Origin: Flaviflexus ciconiae
Lineage (GTDB): Bacteria > Actinomycetota > Actinomycetes > Actinomycetales > Actinomycetaceae
Assembly (NCBI RefSeq): GCF_003971195.1
Contig: NZ_CP034593.1
Location: forward strand, 1,240,001 to 1,304,000
DNA length: 64,000 nt
Reading direction: 5' to 3'
Shown here: positions 1 through 8,920 of the stretch, one piece after another
How positions within the stretch are numbered: the first letter of the stretch is position 1
How the letters are laid out: each line of letters begins with the position of its first letter
Program-made: the position numbers and the translations under genes
Notes under the pieces: generated by a model
Database searches by the model: none
Seen by the model: the letters and a program-made list of their open reading frames with translations, nothing else
Told to the model about the DNA's origin: nothing

Positions 1-78
1 CGCCTGTCGGAAGATATTCCCCGCACCACCCAAGGTGTGGAAGCCTGGATGAAGTCGATCCTGGACAAGAGGAGCTAG
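1..78 (+). CDS. C-terminal end of an unrecognised protein (partial)
   Basis: A reading frame enters from the left edge in frame 1 and stops at TAG 76-78, giving 25 residues that end in WMKSILDKRS. The tail is too short to assign a family. It lies 3 nt before the next start, and the AGGAG in its last codons serves as that gene's ribosome binding site, so the two genes are probably cotranscribed. Confidence 0.55.
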   Translation, partial: RLSEDIPRTTQGVEAWMKSILDKRS

Positions 79-81
79 CCT

Positions 82-1347
82 ATGCAGCGTCGAAGCCGTG
101 TTTTCGTTGGTCGCCTAGCAGGAACCGAAGTTTTCGATCCCATCGGCGACAAGGTCGGCAAAGTCCACGACGTTGTCGTGCTCTTCCGTCTTGTGGGAGC
201 CCCACTCGCCGTTGGCCTCGTCATCGAGGTCACCGGGCGAAAACGCGTCTTCCTGCCGTTGTCCCGCGTCACGTCAATCGCCAACGGACAGGTCATCACG
301 ACCGGGCTCGTGAACATCAGGAAGTTCGCACAACGGTCCACCGAGACCCTCGCACTGTCCGAGATTCTCGACCGCAGGGTCTCCTTCAAGGACGGCTCCG
401 GCGACGCCACCGTCATTGACCTATCGATCGAGGAGCAGCGCCGGGCCGACTGGCGGGTCTCCGAAGTCTACGTAAAAACGGACAAAAACGGCCCTCACGG
501 CGGAGAATCCCTGATCGTCGGGGTCGGGGACCTCAACGGTCTTGCCACCGGCAAGGAAGGCCAGGCGGCCACCGCGCTCCTGGCACGCGTCGCCACCCTG
601 AAGCCCGCAGACGTTGCCGACGTGATCCGGGACCTGCCTGGGGAGCGCCGCATGGCGGTGGCATCGGGACTGAACGATGAACGGCTTGCCGAGGTACTGT
701 CCGAGCTGGGCGACGATGAACGAGTGGAGATCATGTCCGATCTCGACATCGAACGTGCCGCCGACGTCCTGGACGTCATGCAGCCCGACGACGCGGCCGA
801 CCTCGTGGCAGACCTGCCAGCAAACCACGCGGCTTTGCTGCTGGAACGCATGGACCCCGAAGAAGCCGACGACGTTCGCAGGCTACTCACCTACGACGAG
901 AGAACGGCCGGTGGTCTCATGACAACCGAACCGATCATTCTCTCCCCCGAGGCCACCGTCGCTCAGGCACTCGCCTCCGCGCGACGTAAAGACGTAACCC
1001 CGGCTCTTGCCGCCACGGTCTTTGTTGCTCGTCCCCCGCTGGAAACACCCACGGGCAGATTCATCGGGGTTGTTCACCTGCAACGCGCCCTACGGGAACC
1101 TCCCTCGACCCTCGTCGGTCGGATCGTGGACTCGGATCTTGAGCCGCTCTTGCCGGAAGACACCATCGGAACGGTTGCCAGGCGCCTGGCTACCTACAAC
1201 CTGACCGCGCTTCCGGTCGTTGACGAGTCCAGGCTGCTGCTCGGGGCCGTCTCAATTGATGACGTTCTCGACCATCTCCTCCCCGACGACTGGAGGACCA
1301 GCCCCGATGACGAATCCGACATGAGAGTGGGTGAATCGAATGCCTGA
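82..1347 (+). CDS. MgtE N-domain / CBS-domain protein without a membrane channel
   Basis: This 421-residue protein has the cytosolic half of a MgtE magnesium channel but no membrane segments. Residues about 5-160 look like a PRC-barrel-like region, starting with FVGRLAGTEVFDPIGDKVG. Residues about 165-270 are helical MgtE_N repeats (ADVADVIRDLPGERR, DDAADLVADLP, MDPEEADDVRRLL). Residues about 275-405 are a CBS pair, beginning at GGLMTTEPIILSP. In MgtE these domains sense Mg2+ or nucleotides, so a regulatory or sensing role is inferred rather than transport. AGGAG at 71-74 supports the ATG at 82. The stop overlaps the DUF1003 gene by 8 nt. The same pair occurs beside mrp in mycobacteria. Confidence 0.85.
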   Translation: MQRRSRVFVGRLAGTEVFDPIGDKVGKVHDVVVLFRLVGAPLAVGLVIEVTGRKRVFLPLSRVTSIANGQVITTGLVNIRKFAQRSTETLALSEILDRRVSFKDGSGDATVIDLSIEEQRRADWRVSEVYVKTDKNGPHGGESLIVGVGDLNGLATGKEGQAATALLARVATLKPADVADVIRDLPGERRMAVASGLNDERLAEVLSELGDDERVEIMSDLDIERAADVLDVMQPDDAADLVADLPANHAALLLERMDPEEADDVRRLLTYDERTAGGLMTTEPIILSPEATVAQALASARRKDVTPALAATVFVARPPLETPTGRFIGVVHLQRALREPPSTLVGRIVDSDLEPLLPEDTIGTVARRLATYNLTALPVVDESRLLLGAVSIDDVLDHLLPDDWRTSPDDESDMRVGESNA

Positions 1348-1906
1348 CCACTTCAGCGAACCACTCGATGCTCGCAGTAGAAAAGCCCGCAGGATCAAAG
1401 CGAACAGGGACACGGACCGGTTCGGGCAGGTTTCCGAAGCCATTGCCCGGTTCACCGGCACCCCGCGGTTCCTTGCCTACCTGACAGTCTTTGTCTCTGT
1501 CTGGCTCGCCTGGAACACGTGGGGCCCGGAAGCCCTCCGGTTCGACTCCGCTGCCCTCGGCTTCACGGCACTCACCCTCATGCTGTCCCTCCAGGCGTCC
1601 TACTCGTCCCCTCTCATCCTCCTCGCCCAAAACAGGCAGGACGATCGAAACAAGGTCGCGGCCGAGCAGGACAGGCAACGTGCGGAACGCAACCTGGCGG
1701 ACACCGAGTACCTGGCCCGTGAAATTGCGGGGATGCGGATGACTCTCGGCGACATGGCAACCCGTGACTTCGTTCGTTCCGAGCTACGCGACATGATCGA
1801 CGAGCTCGACCGCGAGCGCACCGACCGTCTCAAGGAACGCGAGGAACGCATCAAGCAACTCCAGGAAGAGATCGAGGAGCTACGCGGCGAACGCGGTGAA
1901 GAGTAA
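1340..1906 (+). CDS. DUF1003 membrane protein with C-terminal coiled coil
   Basis: This protein of about 188 residues belongs to DUF1003. It has a basic, soluble N-terminus and two hydrophobic segments: FLAYLTVFVSVWLAWNTW and FTALTLMLSLQASYSSPLIL, the second leading into the family motif ILLAQNRQDDR. A long charged tail with heptad character follows (about residues 120-188, rich in E, R and L). ATG 1340 is preferred because it overlaps the upstream stop as a coupled pair; GTG 1331 is an alternative. The gene is translationally coupled to the CBS protein and followed by a strong terminator. The function of DUF1003 is unknown. Confidence 0.85.
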   Translation: MPDHFSEPLDARSRKARRIKANRDTDRFGQVSEAIARFTGTPRFLAYLTVFVSVWLAWNTWGPEALRFDSAALGFTALTLMLSLQASYSSPLILLAQNRQDDRNKVAAEQDRQRAERNLADTEYLAREIAGMRMTLGDMATRDFVRSELRDMIDELDRERTDRLKEREERIKQLQEEIEELRGERGEE

Positions 1907-1940
1907 CCGAACACGAGGAATCACTTGATGATTCTCAGTG

Positions 1941-1975
1941 TGAGGAGCCCCGGCCCAAACGGCCGGGGCTCCTCA
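1941..1975 (+). terminator. Hairpin terminator after the DUF1003 gene
   Basis: A perfect 15-bp stem (1941-1955 with 1961-1975) closes a 5-nt loop. There is no T-tract, as is common in high-GC genomes. It separates the plus-strand pair from the convergent acyltransferase and may act in both directions. Confidence 0.8.
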
Positions 1976-2029
1976 CTTCATGCCTCCGTCAGCTGACCGG
2001 AGCTCTTTGCTTCATGCCTCCGTCAACTG
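1976..2029. repeat. Two direct copies of a 20-bp sequence
   Basis: CTTCATGCCTCCGTCAGCTG at 1976-1995 recurs at 2010-2029 with one mismatch, a period of 34 bp. It lies between the terminator and the convergent acyltransferase stop and looks like a small local duplication. Confidence 0.6.
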
Positions 2030-2071
2030 GACGGAATCATGCCGGTAGCTGGAATGGTGCCGGCCGCGGTT

Positions 2072-4081
2072 TTACGACGCGTTCGGGTCGAGGGTTCTTC
2101 GGACGGTTGCGGCGAATATGTCTGCACCCGCTGGTCCCGGATGTGTGGAATCCCCTGCGAGCAGTTCCGGGTGTTCCTCGATCGCGTCGTGCCAGTCGGC
2201 AACCCTGATGCGGTCGGGGTGCTTGCGTGCGCACTTGTGGATTGCCTCGTTCGCTTCGGGGATCCAGCTGGCGCGTGCCGGGCCAAATCCGGTGACGAGC
2301 ACAAGGGTGCGGTCCGGCCCAATTGCTTCAAGCAACCTAGTGATGTCCGATTCGTGGATTGTTCCGTTGGTTGCCAGGGACACAACGACGTAGTCTCCGA
2401 GCGTGCCGTTCGCCGCGTATTTGGAAATGATATCGGTGGCGACCTGGATGCTACGTGACTCGGCAGCATCCACGGTCACGCCCGGCATCTGCTCCTGTAG
2501 CTTGTACGCGGAGGCGAGGGTAACAGAATCACCGATGATGGTGACGCGGTCCCAACTGGCGGGGGTGCCTTCGTATTCCGGGGTTGGATCAAGCGTTGGT
2601 TCGACGGGAGCTTCGGTCGGTTCCTCGGGGGCGCTGGGAGCGGGTTCCCCGGGATCGTCGGTGGGAGTGGCCGGCTCCTCAGCGGGTACATCACCGGGTG
2701 CCTCACCGGTCGGATCCGCACTTGGGTCCGTGCCCTCGTTACTGTCACCGGTCTGATTGCCCGGTGGCGGGGTGTGGTCGCCAGCATCCGGTGGCGGTAT
2801 TGGCTGGGTATTCTTGCCTGCCTCGACGGCGGCCTGGCCGGATGAAACCGGCGGGGCGATAGCGATGCCGGTGACGGCGAAGCTGACGACAAGAAGGGGT
2901 ACACCAACGGCAGTGATGGCCTGGGCCGGGTTGAAGCCCGCAACCCTGTTGCGGACGTGGATCAGCCAGCCTTTCACTCCCATGGTGCGCACCGGGTTCT
3001 CCACGAAACGGTAGGAGAGGTCCGCGCAGATGATGGAGAGAGTCGCGATGATGATCGCGGCGACATAGGGGTTGAGGAACGGGAACTGGTAGTACCCGAG
3101 AACGTAGAGGGGCCAGTGCCACAGGTAGATACCGTAGGAGCGGACACCGAGCCACGTGAGCACCTTGGAACCCAGAACCTTCTGAAGCGCGTAGGCGGGG
3201 CCGGACTGGACGTCCGGGAGCATGGTTCGGATAACGAGGAGAGCCAGCACGGAGGCTCCGACCATCCCCCACGGGTACATGGGACCCGAGTCGGGAAGAA
3301 AAAGGCCGCCAAGAATGATGGCGATGATGGCGAACCAGCCGGCTCCTGCCCACGCGCGGGACAAGGGGTTGCGCTGGGGCTCATCCCGTCCGATGACAAC
3401 GTGCTGGAGGGCGAATGCGAGGCCCGCTCCCAGCATCAGTCCCCACAGGTGAGTGTCGGTTCCCATGTAGGCCCGCGTCGGATTGTCCGTGGCGAGAAGC
3501 CCATGCAGATAGATCGAGAAAGAGCCGATGAGGAGGGCGGCACCCACCCGCCATCTCGTCCCCAGGAACGCGAGGCCGGCCACGACGAGTGGCCACACAA
3601 CATAGAACTGCTGCTCGACCGCAAGCGACCACATGTTGGTGAGCAGAAGCGGGCTCGCTTCCTCAAAATAGGAGGAGTCATGAGCGATCTCAACCCAGTT
3701 GTAGGTGGCGGTGAGCGAACCGACGACTTGGCGTCCAAGCGCTACGAGGGCATCCCCACCGACAAAGAAGGCCAGGGCCGCGGAACCGAGGGTTGCGACC
3801 AGCACGGCCGGGAAGAGCCGCCTGAACCTGCGTGCCCAGAAGTCACCGAGGCGGATGCTGCCGTGACGCAGTGTGGAGACGAGAAGCAGGCTGGTGATGA
3901 GAAATCCGGAGAGCACGAAGAAAACATCGACACCCACATACCCAAGGGGCGCCCTGCCGGGGATGAGGTGGTAGACGAGGACGAGCCCGGCGGCAATGGC
4001 CCGCAAGCCATCCAGTCCGGGGATGCGCCGCATCGAATAGTGTGGCCGTTTTGATACCGGCGCCGTAATCATCGTGTTCAT
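2072..4081 (-). CDS. OafA/YrhL-type membrane acyltransferase with SGNH domain
   Basis: This 669-residue integral membrane enzyme probably O-acylates a surface polymer. The N-terminal Acyltransf_3 domain opens with RIPGLDGLRAIAAG and has about ten hydrophobic helices, with conserved stretches GVDVFFVLSGFLI and NMWSLAVEQQFY. A P/E/D/T/G-rich linker of about 100 residues leads to a C-terminal SGNH hydrolase-like domain with GDSV, ATNGT and DSTHPG, the Ser, Asn and Asp-His motifs. ATG 4081 is chosen; TTG 4120 would add 13 residues. A paralogue of the same architecture lies at 56978-59044. The acceptor polymer cannot be deduced. Confidence 0.85.
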   Translation of the reverse strand: MNTMITAPVSKRPHYSMRRIPGLDGLRAIAAGLVLVYHLIPGRAPLGYVGVDVFFVLSGFLITSLLLVSTLRHGSIRLGDFWARRFRRLFPAVLVATLGSAALAFFVGGDALVALGRQVVGSLTATYNWVEIAHDSSYFEEASPLLLTNMWSLAVEQQFYVVWPLVVAGLAFLGTRWRVGAALLIGSFSIYLHGLLATDNPTRAYMGTDTHLWGLMLGAGLAFALQHVVIGRDEPQRNPLSRAWAGAGWFAIIAIILGGLFLPDSGPMYPWGMVGASVLALLVIRTMLPDVQSGPAYALQKVLGSKVLTWLGVRSYGIYLWHWPLYVLGYYQFPFLNPYVAAIIIATLSIICADLSYRFVENPVRTMGVKGWLIHVRNRVAGFNPAQAITAVGVPLLVVSFAVTGIAIAPPVSSGQAAVEAGKNTQPIPPPDAGDHTPPPGNQTGDSNEGTDPSADPTGEAPGDVPAEEPATPTDDPGEPAPSAPEEPTEAPVEPTLDPTPEYEGTPASWDRVTIIGDSVTLASAYKLQEQMPGVTVDAAESRSIQVATDIISKYAANGTLGDYVVVSLATNGTIHESDITRLLEAIGPDRTLVLVTGFGPARASWIPEANEAIHKCARKHPDRIRVADWHDAIEEHPELLAGDSTHPGPAGADIFAATVRRTLDPNAS

Positions 4082-4226
4082 TTCACTATCGAATTTACGC
4101 CCGTCCTTCCTAACTGCCAACCGCTCACTATACCTTTAAGAAAACTGTGACGATCTCGTGACTCTCCCGAAACGTGAGCCTGCATACCTCCCACGTATCA
4201 CCCTGGAATACTTACGGGTCCATCGT

Positions 4227-4241
4227 TAGAATAAAGCCATG
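4227..4241 (+). promoter_or_regulatory. Candidate leaderless -10 element of mrp
   Basis: TAGAAT at 4227-4232 ends six bases before the mrp ATG, and there is no Shine-Dalgarno sequence between them. That geometry would place the transcript start at the initiation codon. The -35 region is weak. Confidence 0.4.
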
Positions 4242-5368
4242 ACAGTACCAAGCGAGGAGGCAGTACGGGAAGCCCTCGGCACCGTGCTTGATCCTGAAAT
4301 TCGTCGTCCAATCACCGATCTCGACATGGTGCGTTCTGTCGACATCGACAATGGCAATGTTGCCGTCGGCATCGATCTCACCACGCAGGGATGTCCGTTG
4401 CGTGACACGATCTCGTCTGACATCGAAGAGGCAGTCGGCAAGGTCGAAGGAACCCAGGCCGTGACCGTTGACTTCGGCGTTATGTCCGATGAACAGCGCA
4501 AGGCCCTGCAAACTAAGCTTCGCGGCGGAGCTCCCGAGGCGGTTATCCCGTTCTCGCAGCCCGGCTCGCTAACTCGCGTCTACGCAATCACGTCCGGTAA
4601 GGGTGGCGTCGGCAAGTCGTCAATGACCGCTAACCTCGCCGTTGCCCTCGCCAAGCAGGGACTGCGTGTGGGCGTTGTTGACGCCGACATTTACGGACAC
4701 TCGATCCCCGCCATGCTCGGCGTAACCCAGCCCCGACCCGCGTGGAAGACATGATCATGCCGCCCGTTTCACAGGGCATCAAGGTCATCTCCATTGGCAT
4801 GTTCACCCAGGGCAACACCCCCGTCGTGTGGCGCGGACCCATGATGCACAGGGCGCTCCAGCAGTTCCTTGCCGACGTCTACTGGGGCGACCTTGACGCC
4901 CTTCTCCTCGACCTTCCCCCGGGCACCGGCGACGTCGCCATCTCGGTCGCGCAGCTTCTGCCGAACTCCGAGATTGTCGTTGTCACCACCCCGCAGCTCG
5001 CAGCCTCGCAGGTTGCTGAGCGTGCTGGCGCAATGGCGGCGCAGACCAACCAGAAGGTCATCGGCGTTATCGAGAACATGTCCCACCTTGAGCTCCCGGA
5101 CGGAACAAAGATGGACCTGTTTGGTTCCGGCGGTGGCGAAAAAGTTGCCGCCGAGCTCACGAAGATCCTTGGCTACGAGATCCCTGTCCTCGCACAGATC
5201 CCCCTCGAGCAGGAACTCCGCGAGCAGGGCGACAATGGCACCCCGCTGGCCGGTACCGACTCCGAGTCCCCCGCATCGACCGCGATTCACGGCATTGCGG
5301 ACAAGCTCGCGCACCGTGCACGCGGCCTGGCAGGTCGCTCCCTCGGACTCAGCCCGATCAACAACTGA
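4239..5368 (+). pseudogene. mrp: Mrp/NBP35-family Fe-S cluster carrier ATPase, frameshifted as given
   Basis: Mrp proteins are cytosolic P-loop ATPases that carry and deliver Fe-S clusters. The N-terminal part (about 1-95) is a DUF59/MIP18 domain with TQGCPLRDTI. The ATPase part has the deviant Walker A SGKGGVGKSS near residue 118 and continues with GDVAISVAQLLP and IGVIENMSHLELP. The frame breaks in the C run 4731-4734: one further C reads through as QPPTRVEDMIMP and gives one 376-residue protein. Without it there are two pieces, 4239-4754 and from about 4742 onward. The defect is probably a sequencing or assembly error. Start ATG 4239 appears leaderless, and the gene is followed by a terminator. 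Confidence 0.85.
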
Positions 5369-5402
5369 TCGCGCGCCGATCAGCCTGATCAACCCGTGAC
5401 GC

Positions 5403-5430
5403 TGTGGGCCTCCCAAATGGGAGGCCCACA
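5403..5430 (+). terminator. Terminator between mrp and tatB
   Basis: A perfect 12-bp stem (5403-5414 with 5419-5430) has a 4-nt loop. It lies 34 bp after the mrp stop, in the 303-bp convergent gap before tatB. I see no other element or convincing gene in that gap. Confidence 0.8.
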
Positions 5431-5671
5431 CTCATGTCTGCATTATTCTCAGGAACTCATGTCCCCAAGAGCACGAGGGAAAGCCGACTTGCGAAGCGCG
5501 GCTGCCTGAGCAATGATGACCGGCCTATCGAACAGCGCGCGGCAACTCTTATCCGCTATGCCACTGATGTAGCGGGCGCCCGTTCACAATAATCGGATTA
5601 TTCTAGACGGGATCATTCCAGCCGGTTTGTCGCCGAATCCGTGTCCCGACGTGGCCTCCCGTGGCCCAGAA

Positions 5672-6169
5672 TCAGGTTGCCTGATCGTCGAACGGAACCG
5701 TATCCCGGACGGCGGTTGCAGTCCCAGCGGCGGTGCCGCTGGCAGCGGACGTAGCCGGCGCCGTTGCGGCGGGAGAGGTCGTTGCGGTTGCTGTTGCTGT
5801 GCCAGCCGCAGCCGTTCCAGCGGCGGCGGCCGTTGCGGTCGCCGCGGCGGCTGTGGGAACCGAACGAGGTGTTGAGACTGGACGGGAGGTTCGGGAGGGA
5901 ACACGTGCCGGAGGCTCGTCCTTGAGCGCTTCCTTGACGATCCTGCGCGGATCGTACTGGCGCGGGTCGAGATTCTTGAGCTCCTCAAAGTCGGGCCCGA
6001 GTTCTTCCTTGACCCTGGCTTTCGCACCGGTGGCGATGTTCTTGACCTCGCGAATGAGGCGGCCGAGCTGCGCTGCGAGCTCCGGGAGCTTCTCGGGACC
6101 AACAATAATGACAAGAATGAGCGCAAGGACGATGAACTCAGTCGTGTTGATTCCCATGCCGACCATCAT
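5672..6169 (-). CDS. tatB: Sec-independent translocase subunit TatB
   Basis: This 165-residue protein has the TatA/B architecture: a short N-terminal membrane helix (TEFIVLALILVIIVGPEKLP, with the Gly-Pro hinge), an amphipathic helix (ELAAQLGRLIREVKNIATGA) and a long soluble tail. It is called TatB for the ...VGPEKLPELAAQLGR pattern and for its position next to mrp, as in mycobacteria. The last 70 residues are an Ala/Thr/Pro low-complexity tail that is not conserved in the family. ATG 6169 follows GAAGG; ATG 6157 (MGINTTEF) is equally possible. With TatC it would form the receptor for folded twin-arginine substrates. Confidence 0.85.
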   Translation of the reverse strand: MMVGMGINTTEFIVLALILVIIVGPEKLPELAAQLGRLIREVKNIATGAKARVKEELGPDFEELKNLDPRQYDPRRIVKEALKDEPPARVPSRTSRPVSTPRSVPTAAAATATAAAAGTAAAGTATATATTSPAATAPATSAASGTAAGTATAVRDTVPFDDQAT

Positions 6170-6395
6170 ACCCGGCCTTCACATTTCGGACATGGTACTG
6201 AGGGACTAGACGAGAAGCGTTCTGGACCACATTTCCCGCCAAATATCCTTGGAAATCCCGAAGTGACAGAAATTCTTGTGACAGGTTAGTGGCTGGATGA
6301 GCATGCTCTGTCCCGAATGGTCAACGGCACGGCTTGAAACAGCGGAACGTGCCGGTTTCATGGGTAAGATGGTCCGCAGATACAAGGAGGACCGC

Positions 6396-7028
6396 ATGTC
6401 GAGTGACAAGGCCCAGCTGTGGGCGTTCGCCGAAGAGCAGACAACCGAGGACGAACTTCTCGCGGGGGCTCGGGCCGCCGCCGATGATCTTGGCATCGCG
6501 GCAACGAGTCCGGCCACGGGGGCGCTCCTCCGCCTCCTCGTTTCCACGTCCCGCGCACAGACGGCGGTGGAAGTGGGCACCGGCGCGGGAGTCTCCGGCC
6601 TCTACCTGCTCCAGGGCAATCCCACCCTCACTCTGACAACAATCGACGTTGAGAGCGAAGCACAGCGGTGTGCACGCGAGCTCTTTGCCCGCGCCGGAAT
6701 CCGAGCATCCCGCACCCGCCTGATCAAGGGCCGTTCCGCGGACATCCTCCCCCGCCTTGCAGATCGGTCCTACGACATGGTGCTCGTCGACGGGTCCGCC
6801 GAAGAGGCACCGGGCGATGTTGAGGAAGCCCTCCGTATCCTCCGTCCCGGCGGTCTCCTGATCGTGGCTCGTGCCCTTCTTGATGGTCGGGTCGCCGATC
6901 CCGCTCGCCGCGAACCGGACACCGTGGCGTTGCGCGGCCTCGTCCGCGACGTTCTCGAGCGCAGCCCCATGTCCTCTATCGTCCCGATCGGAGCGGGCCT
7001 GTTGCTCGCTCAGACACGGAGCGAATAA
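6396..7028 (+). CDS. SAM-dependent O-methyltransferase (Methyltransf_3)
   Basis: This 210-residue class I methyltransferase resembles the COMT-like proteins found beside sigE in mycobacteria. The SAM-binding motif I is VEVGTGAGVSGLYLL near residue 50. Motif II is MVLVDGSAEE, and the post-II stretch is LRILRPGGLLIVARALLDG. ATG 6396 is chosen because AAGGAGG lies five bases upstream; upstream in-frame codons lack support. It is divergent from tatB. The natural acceptor is unknown. The sigE, rseA and htrA genes that separate this family from tatB in M. tuberculosis are absent here. Confidence 0.85.
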   Translation: MSSDKAQLWAFAEEQTTEDELLAGARAAADDLGIAATSPATGALLRLLVSTSRAQTAVEVGTGAGVSGLYLLQGNPTLTLTTIDVESEAQRCARELFARAGIRASRTRLIKGRSADILPRLADRSYDMVLVDGSAEEAPGDVEEALRILRPGGLLIVARALLDGRVADPARREPDTVALRGLVRDVLERSPMSSIVPIGAGLLLAQTRSE

Positions 7029-7180
7029 ACCCACCCGCGGCAGGAGCTCCCCCACTTAAGTTTGGCGCTCCCCAACTCGCGGAAGTTCCCGTTCTTGGCA
7101 GCACCGGCTCCATGTCATAGCGACAGTGGCTCCTCGAGTCCAATCACGGTAGCTCCACTCGTTGAAGCGGGATGGATCCC

Positions 7181-7722
7181 ATGGTGACGTTTCGCAGACT
7201 TGCCGATACCGAGGAGGACCTGCTCGAGACTTTTCTCTATCTCGCTATTCATCAGGAAGATCCCACAAATCCGGTGTCTCGGTCGGTTCTTGAGCTTCCG
7301 GAGCTTGCTACATATATCAGTAACTGGGGTCGGCGCAGTGACCACTGCCTCGTTGCCGAGGTCGGCGGCGTCGTCATCGGTGCCGTCTGGTGCAGGATGT
7401 ACGCCGGCCAGGTAACCGGCTATGGCTTCGTGGATGATCAAATCCCCGAGCTCACCATGTCTCTTCTGCCCGAATATCGGGGACGGGGTATAGGAAGTGA
7501 GCTGCTGGGACGGCTTTTCGAGTTGTTGCAAGAAAAGGGCTTCGAGCGGGCTTCCCTGTCCTGCCAAGTATCAAATCCTGCTTATCGTCTCTACCAACGA
7601 ATGGGTTTCGAGACCCTCCGCCTTGGCGACGGGATGCGGTCATGGTCATTGAACTCGAAAAATCACAGCGAACCGGATCAAACAGGGGTGGGTCCGGGCC
7701 GGGAAACACGAGTAGGACATAG
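7181..7722 (+). pseudogene. GNAT-family N-acetyltransferase, frameshifted near the 3' end
   Basis: The GNAT core is clear, with the acetyl-CoA loop LLPEYRGRGIGSELLGRLFE and the C-terminal strand NPAYRLYQRMGFETLRLGDG. As given, the frame runs on to 7828 through a hairpin and into DUF3117 antisense, adding about 50 residues unlike the family. One extra G in the run 7631-7633 gives DGDAVMVIELEK, a normal GNAT ending, and a stop at TAG 7720-7722, just before the hairpin at 7726. The corrected protein has 180 residues. ATG 7181 has GGGATGG as its ribosome binding site; ATG 7172 is an alternative. The substrate is unknown. Confidence 0.75.
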
Positions 7723-7725
7723 GAA

Positions 7726-7759
7726 ATCCCGGGCCTTAGCGTTAGCCAAGACCCGGGAT
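7726..7759. terminator. Bidirectional terminator between the GNAT and DUF3117 genes
   Basis: ATCCCGGG (7726-7733) pairs with CCCGGGAT (7752-7759), and the stem continues inward through CTT/AAG and GC/GC with two mismatches to a GTTA loop. It lies in the gap between the corrected GNAT stop and the convergent DUF3117 stop and can serve both. Confidence 0.7.
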
Positions 7760-7771
7760 GTGAAGCTGGTT

Positions 7772-7939
7772 CTAGCTCACTACTGCATTGAGTGCCGCAC
7801 CAAGCTCTGCTGCTTCATCAGCGTTTAGCTCGATGACAAGGCGTCCACCGCCATCAACAGGAATTCTCATGACGATTCCGCGGCCTTCCTTTGCCACTTC
7901 AATCGGTCCATCACCCGAGCGGGGTTTCTGCGCTGCCAT
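7772..7939 (-). CDS. DUF3117 small conserved actinobacterial protein
   Basis: A 55-residue ORF starts at ATG 7939 (MAAQKPRSGDGPIEV) and ends at TAG 7774. It contains the family's conserved core MRIPVDGGGRLVIEL and the C-terminal DEAAELGAAL. An AAGGAGAT ribosome binding site lies upstream. DUF3117 proteins are small soluble proteins nearly universal in Actinobacteria, with no known function. The family lies in the same chromosomal neighbourhood in mycobacteria, between the LOG gene and the methyltransferase. Confidence 0.9.
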   Translation of the reverse strand: MAAQKPRSGDGPIEVAKEGRGIVMRIPVDGGGRLVIELNADEAAELGAALNAVVS

Positions 7940-8006
7940 GGTTTATCTCCTTAACTAAAGGTCGTCTCTAGTTTACGGCATCACGGCCCGGAGAGGGAGA
8001 AGTATG

Positions 8007-8783
8007 TCACGTACCGTTCGGTCTATTGCCGTCTTCGTCCTTGCCGTTGACCTTGTCAGCCACCGCGCTAATACCCTTGAGGATAGCTTCGAGGGCCTCC
8101 TCGGCCGTATCAACGACGGTAATGAGATCCATGTCTTCCGGGGAGATCATGCCTTCCCCGACCTGCTTGTCCTTGATCCAGTCAACGAGGCCTCCCCAGT
8201 ATCCGGAATCGACAAGGACGACGGGGAACGACATGACCTTGCGGGTCTGAACGAGAGTGAGGGCCTCGAAGAGCTCATCGAGGGTGCCGAAACCGCCGGG
8301 AAGAACAATGAAGCCCAGCGAGTACTTCACGAACATCATCTTGCGGATAAAGAAGTACCGGAAGTTGATGCCAAGATCGACGTAGTCGTTCATGCCCTGC
8401 TCGAACGGAAGCTCAATGCCAAGGCCAACGGAAATGCCCTTCGCGTCGACCGCGCCCTTGTTCGCGGCTTCCATGATTCCCGGCCCTCCGCCGGTGATGA
8501 CCGAGAAGTCATGCTCAACCAGTTTGGCGGCGATGTCGGTGGCGAGCTGGTAGTTGGCGTTCTCGGGCTTGGTCCGCGCGGAACCGAAGATCGACACGGC
8601 CGGGCCGAGGTCAGCCAATGCACCAAATCCTTCGACGAACTCCGCCTGGATTCTCATCACGCGCCACGGGTCAGCATGGAGCCAGTCGGAATCCTGGTTG
8701 GGTGCAAGCAGCCTCGCATCCGTTGTCGACTTCGGGATCTGGTCGCCCCGCAGGAGCACGGGGCCGCGTCGATATGACTTCAT
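8007..8783 (-). CDS. LOG-family protein (TIGR00730), putative nucleotide phosphoribohydrolase
   Basis: This 258-residue Rossmann-fold protein has the LOG signature PGGFGTLDE near residue 162, the nucleotide loop VITGGGPGIMEAANKGA, and FGSAR near residue 66. Bacterial and plant LOG enzymes release the base from cytokinin-type nucleoside 5'-monophosphates, and some members cleave AMP, so a nucleotide ribohydrolase activity is likely while the physiological substrate is uncertain. An N-terminal extension of about 45 residues is common in the actinobacterial clade. ATG 8783 follows AAAGGA at a normal distance. It is monocistronic between DUF3117 and lpdA. Confidence 0.88.
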   Translation of the reverse strand: MKSYRRGPVLLRGDQIPKSTTDARLLAPNQDSDWLHADPWRVMRIQAEFVEGFGALADLGPAVSIFGSARTKPENANYQLATDIAAKLVEHDFSVITGGGPGIMEAANKGAVDAKGISVGLGIELPFEQGMNDYVDLGINFRYFFIRKMMFVKYSLGFIVLPGGFGTLDELFEALTLVQTRKVMSFPVVLVDSGYWGGLVDWIKDKQVGEGMISPEDMDLITVVDTAEEALEAILKGISAVADKVNGKDEDGNRPNGT

Positions 8784-8920
8784 ATCATGTCCTTTCGTTC
8801 TTCGCCCACAGTACCGAATCGCTCGGTGAGCGCCGCTTCGCTATCTCGCCGGATGACCAGATTGATCGCAGGAACGAACCAAGTCGGCGGATTCACCCGC
8901 GATTTCCAGCGTTACAGCCG

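Noticed and set aside
5404..5592. 62-codon plus-strand frame after mrp
   Set aside because: It starts inside the terminator stem and has no ribosome binding site or recognisable motif.
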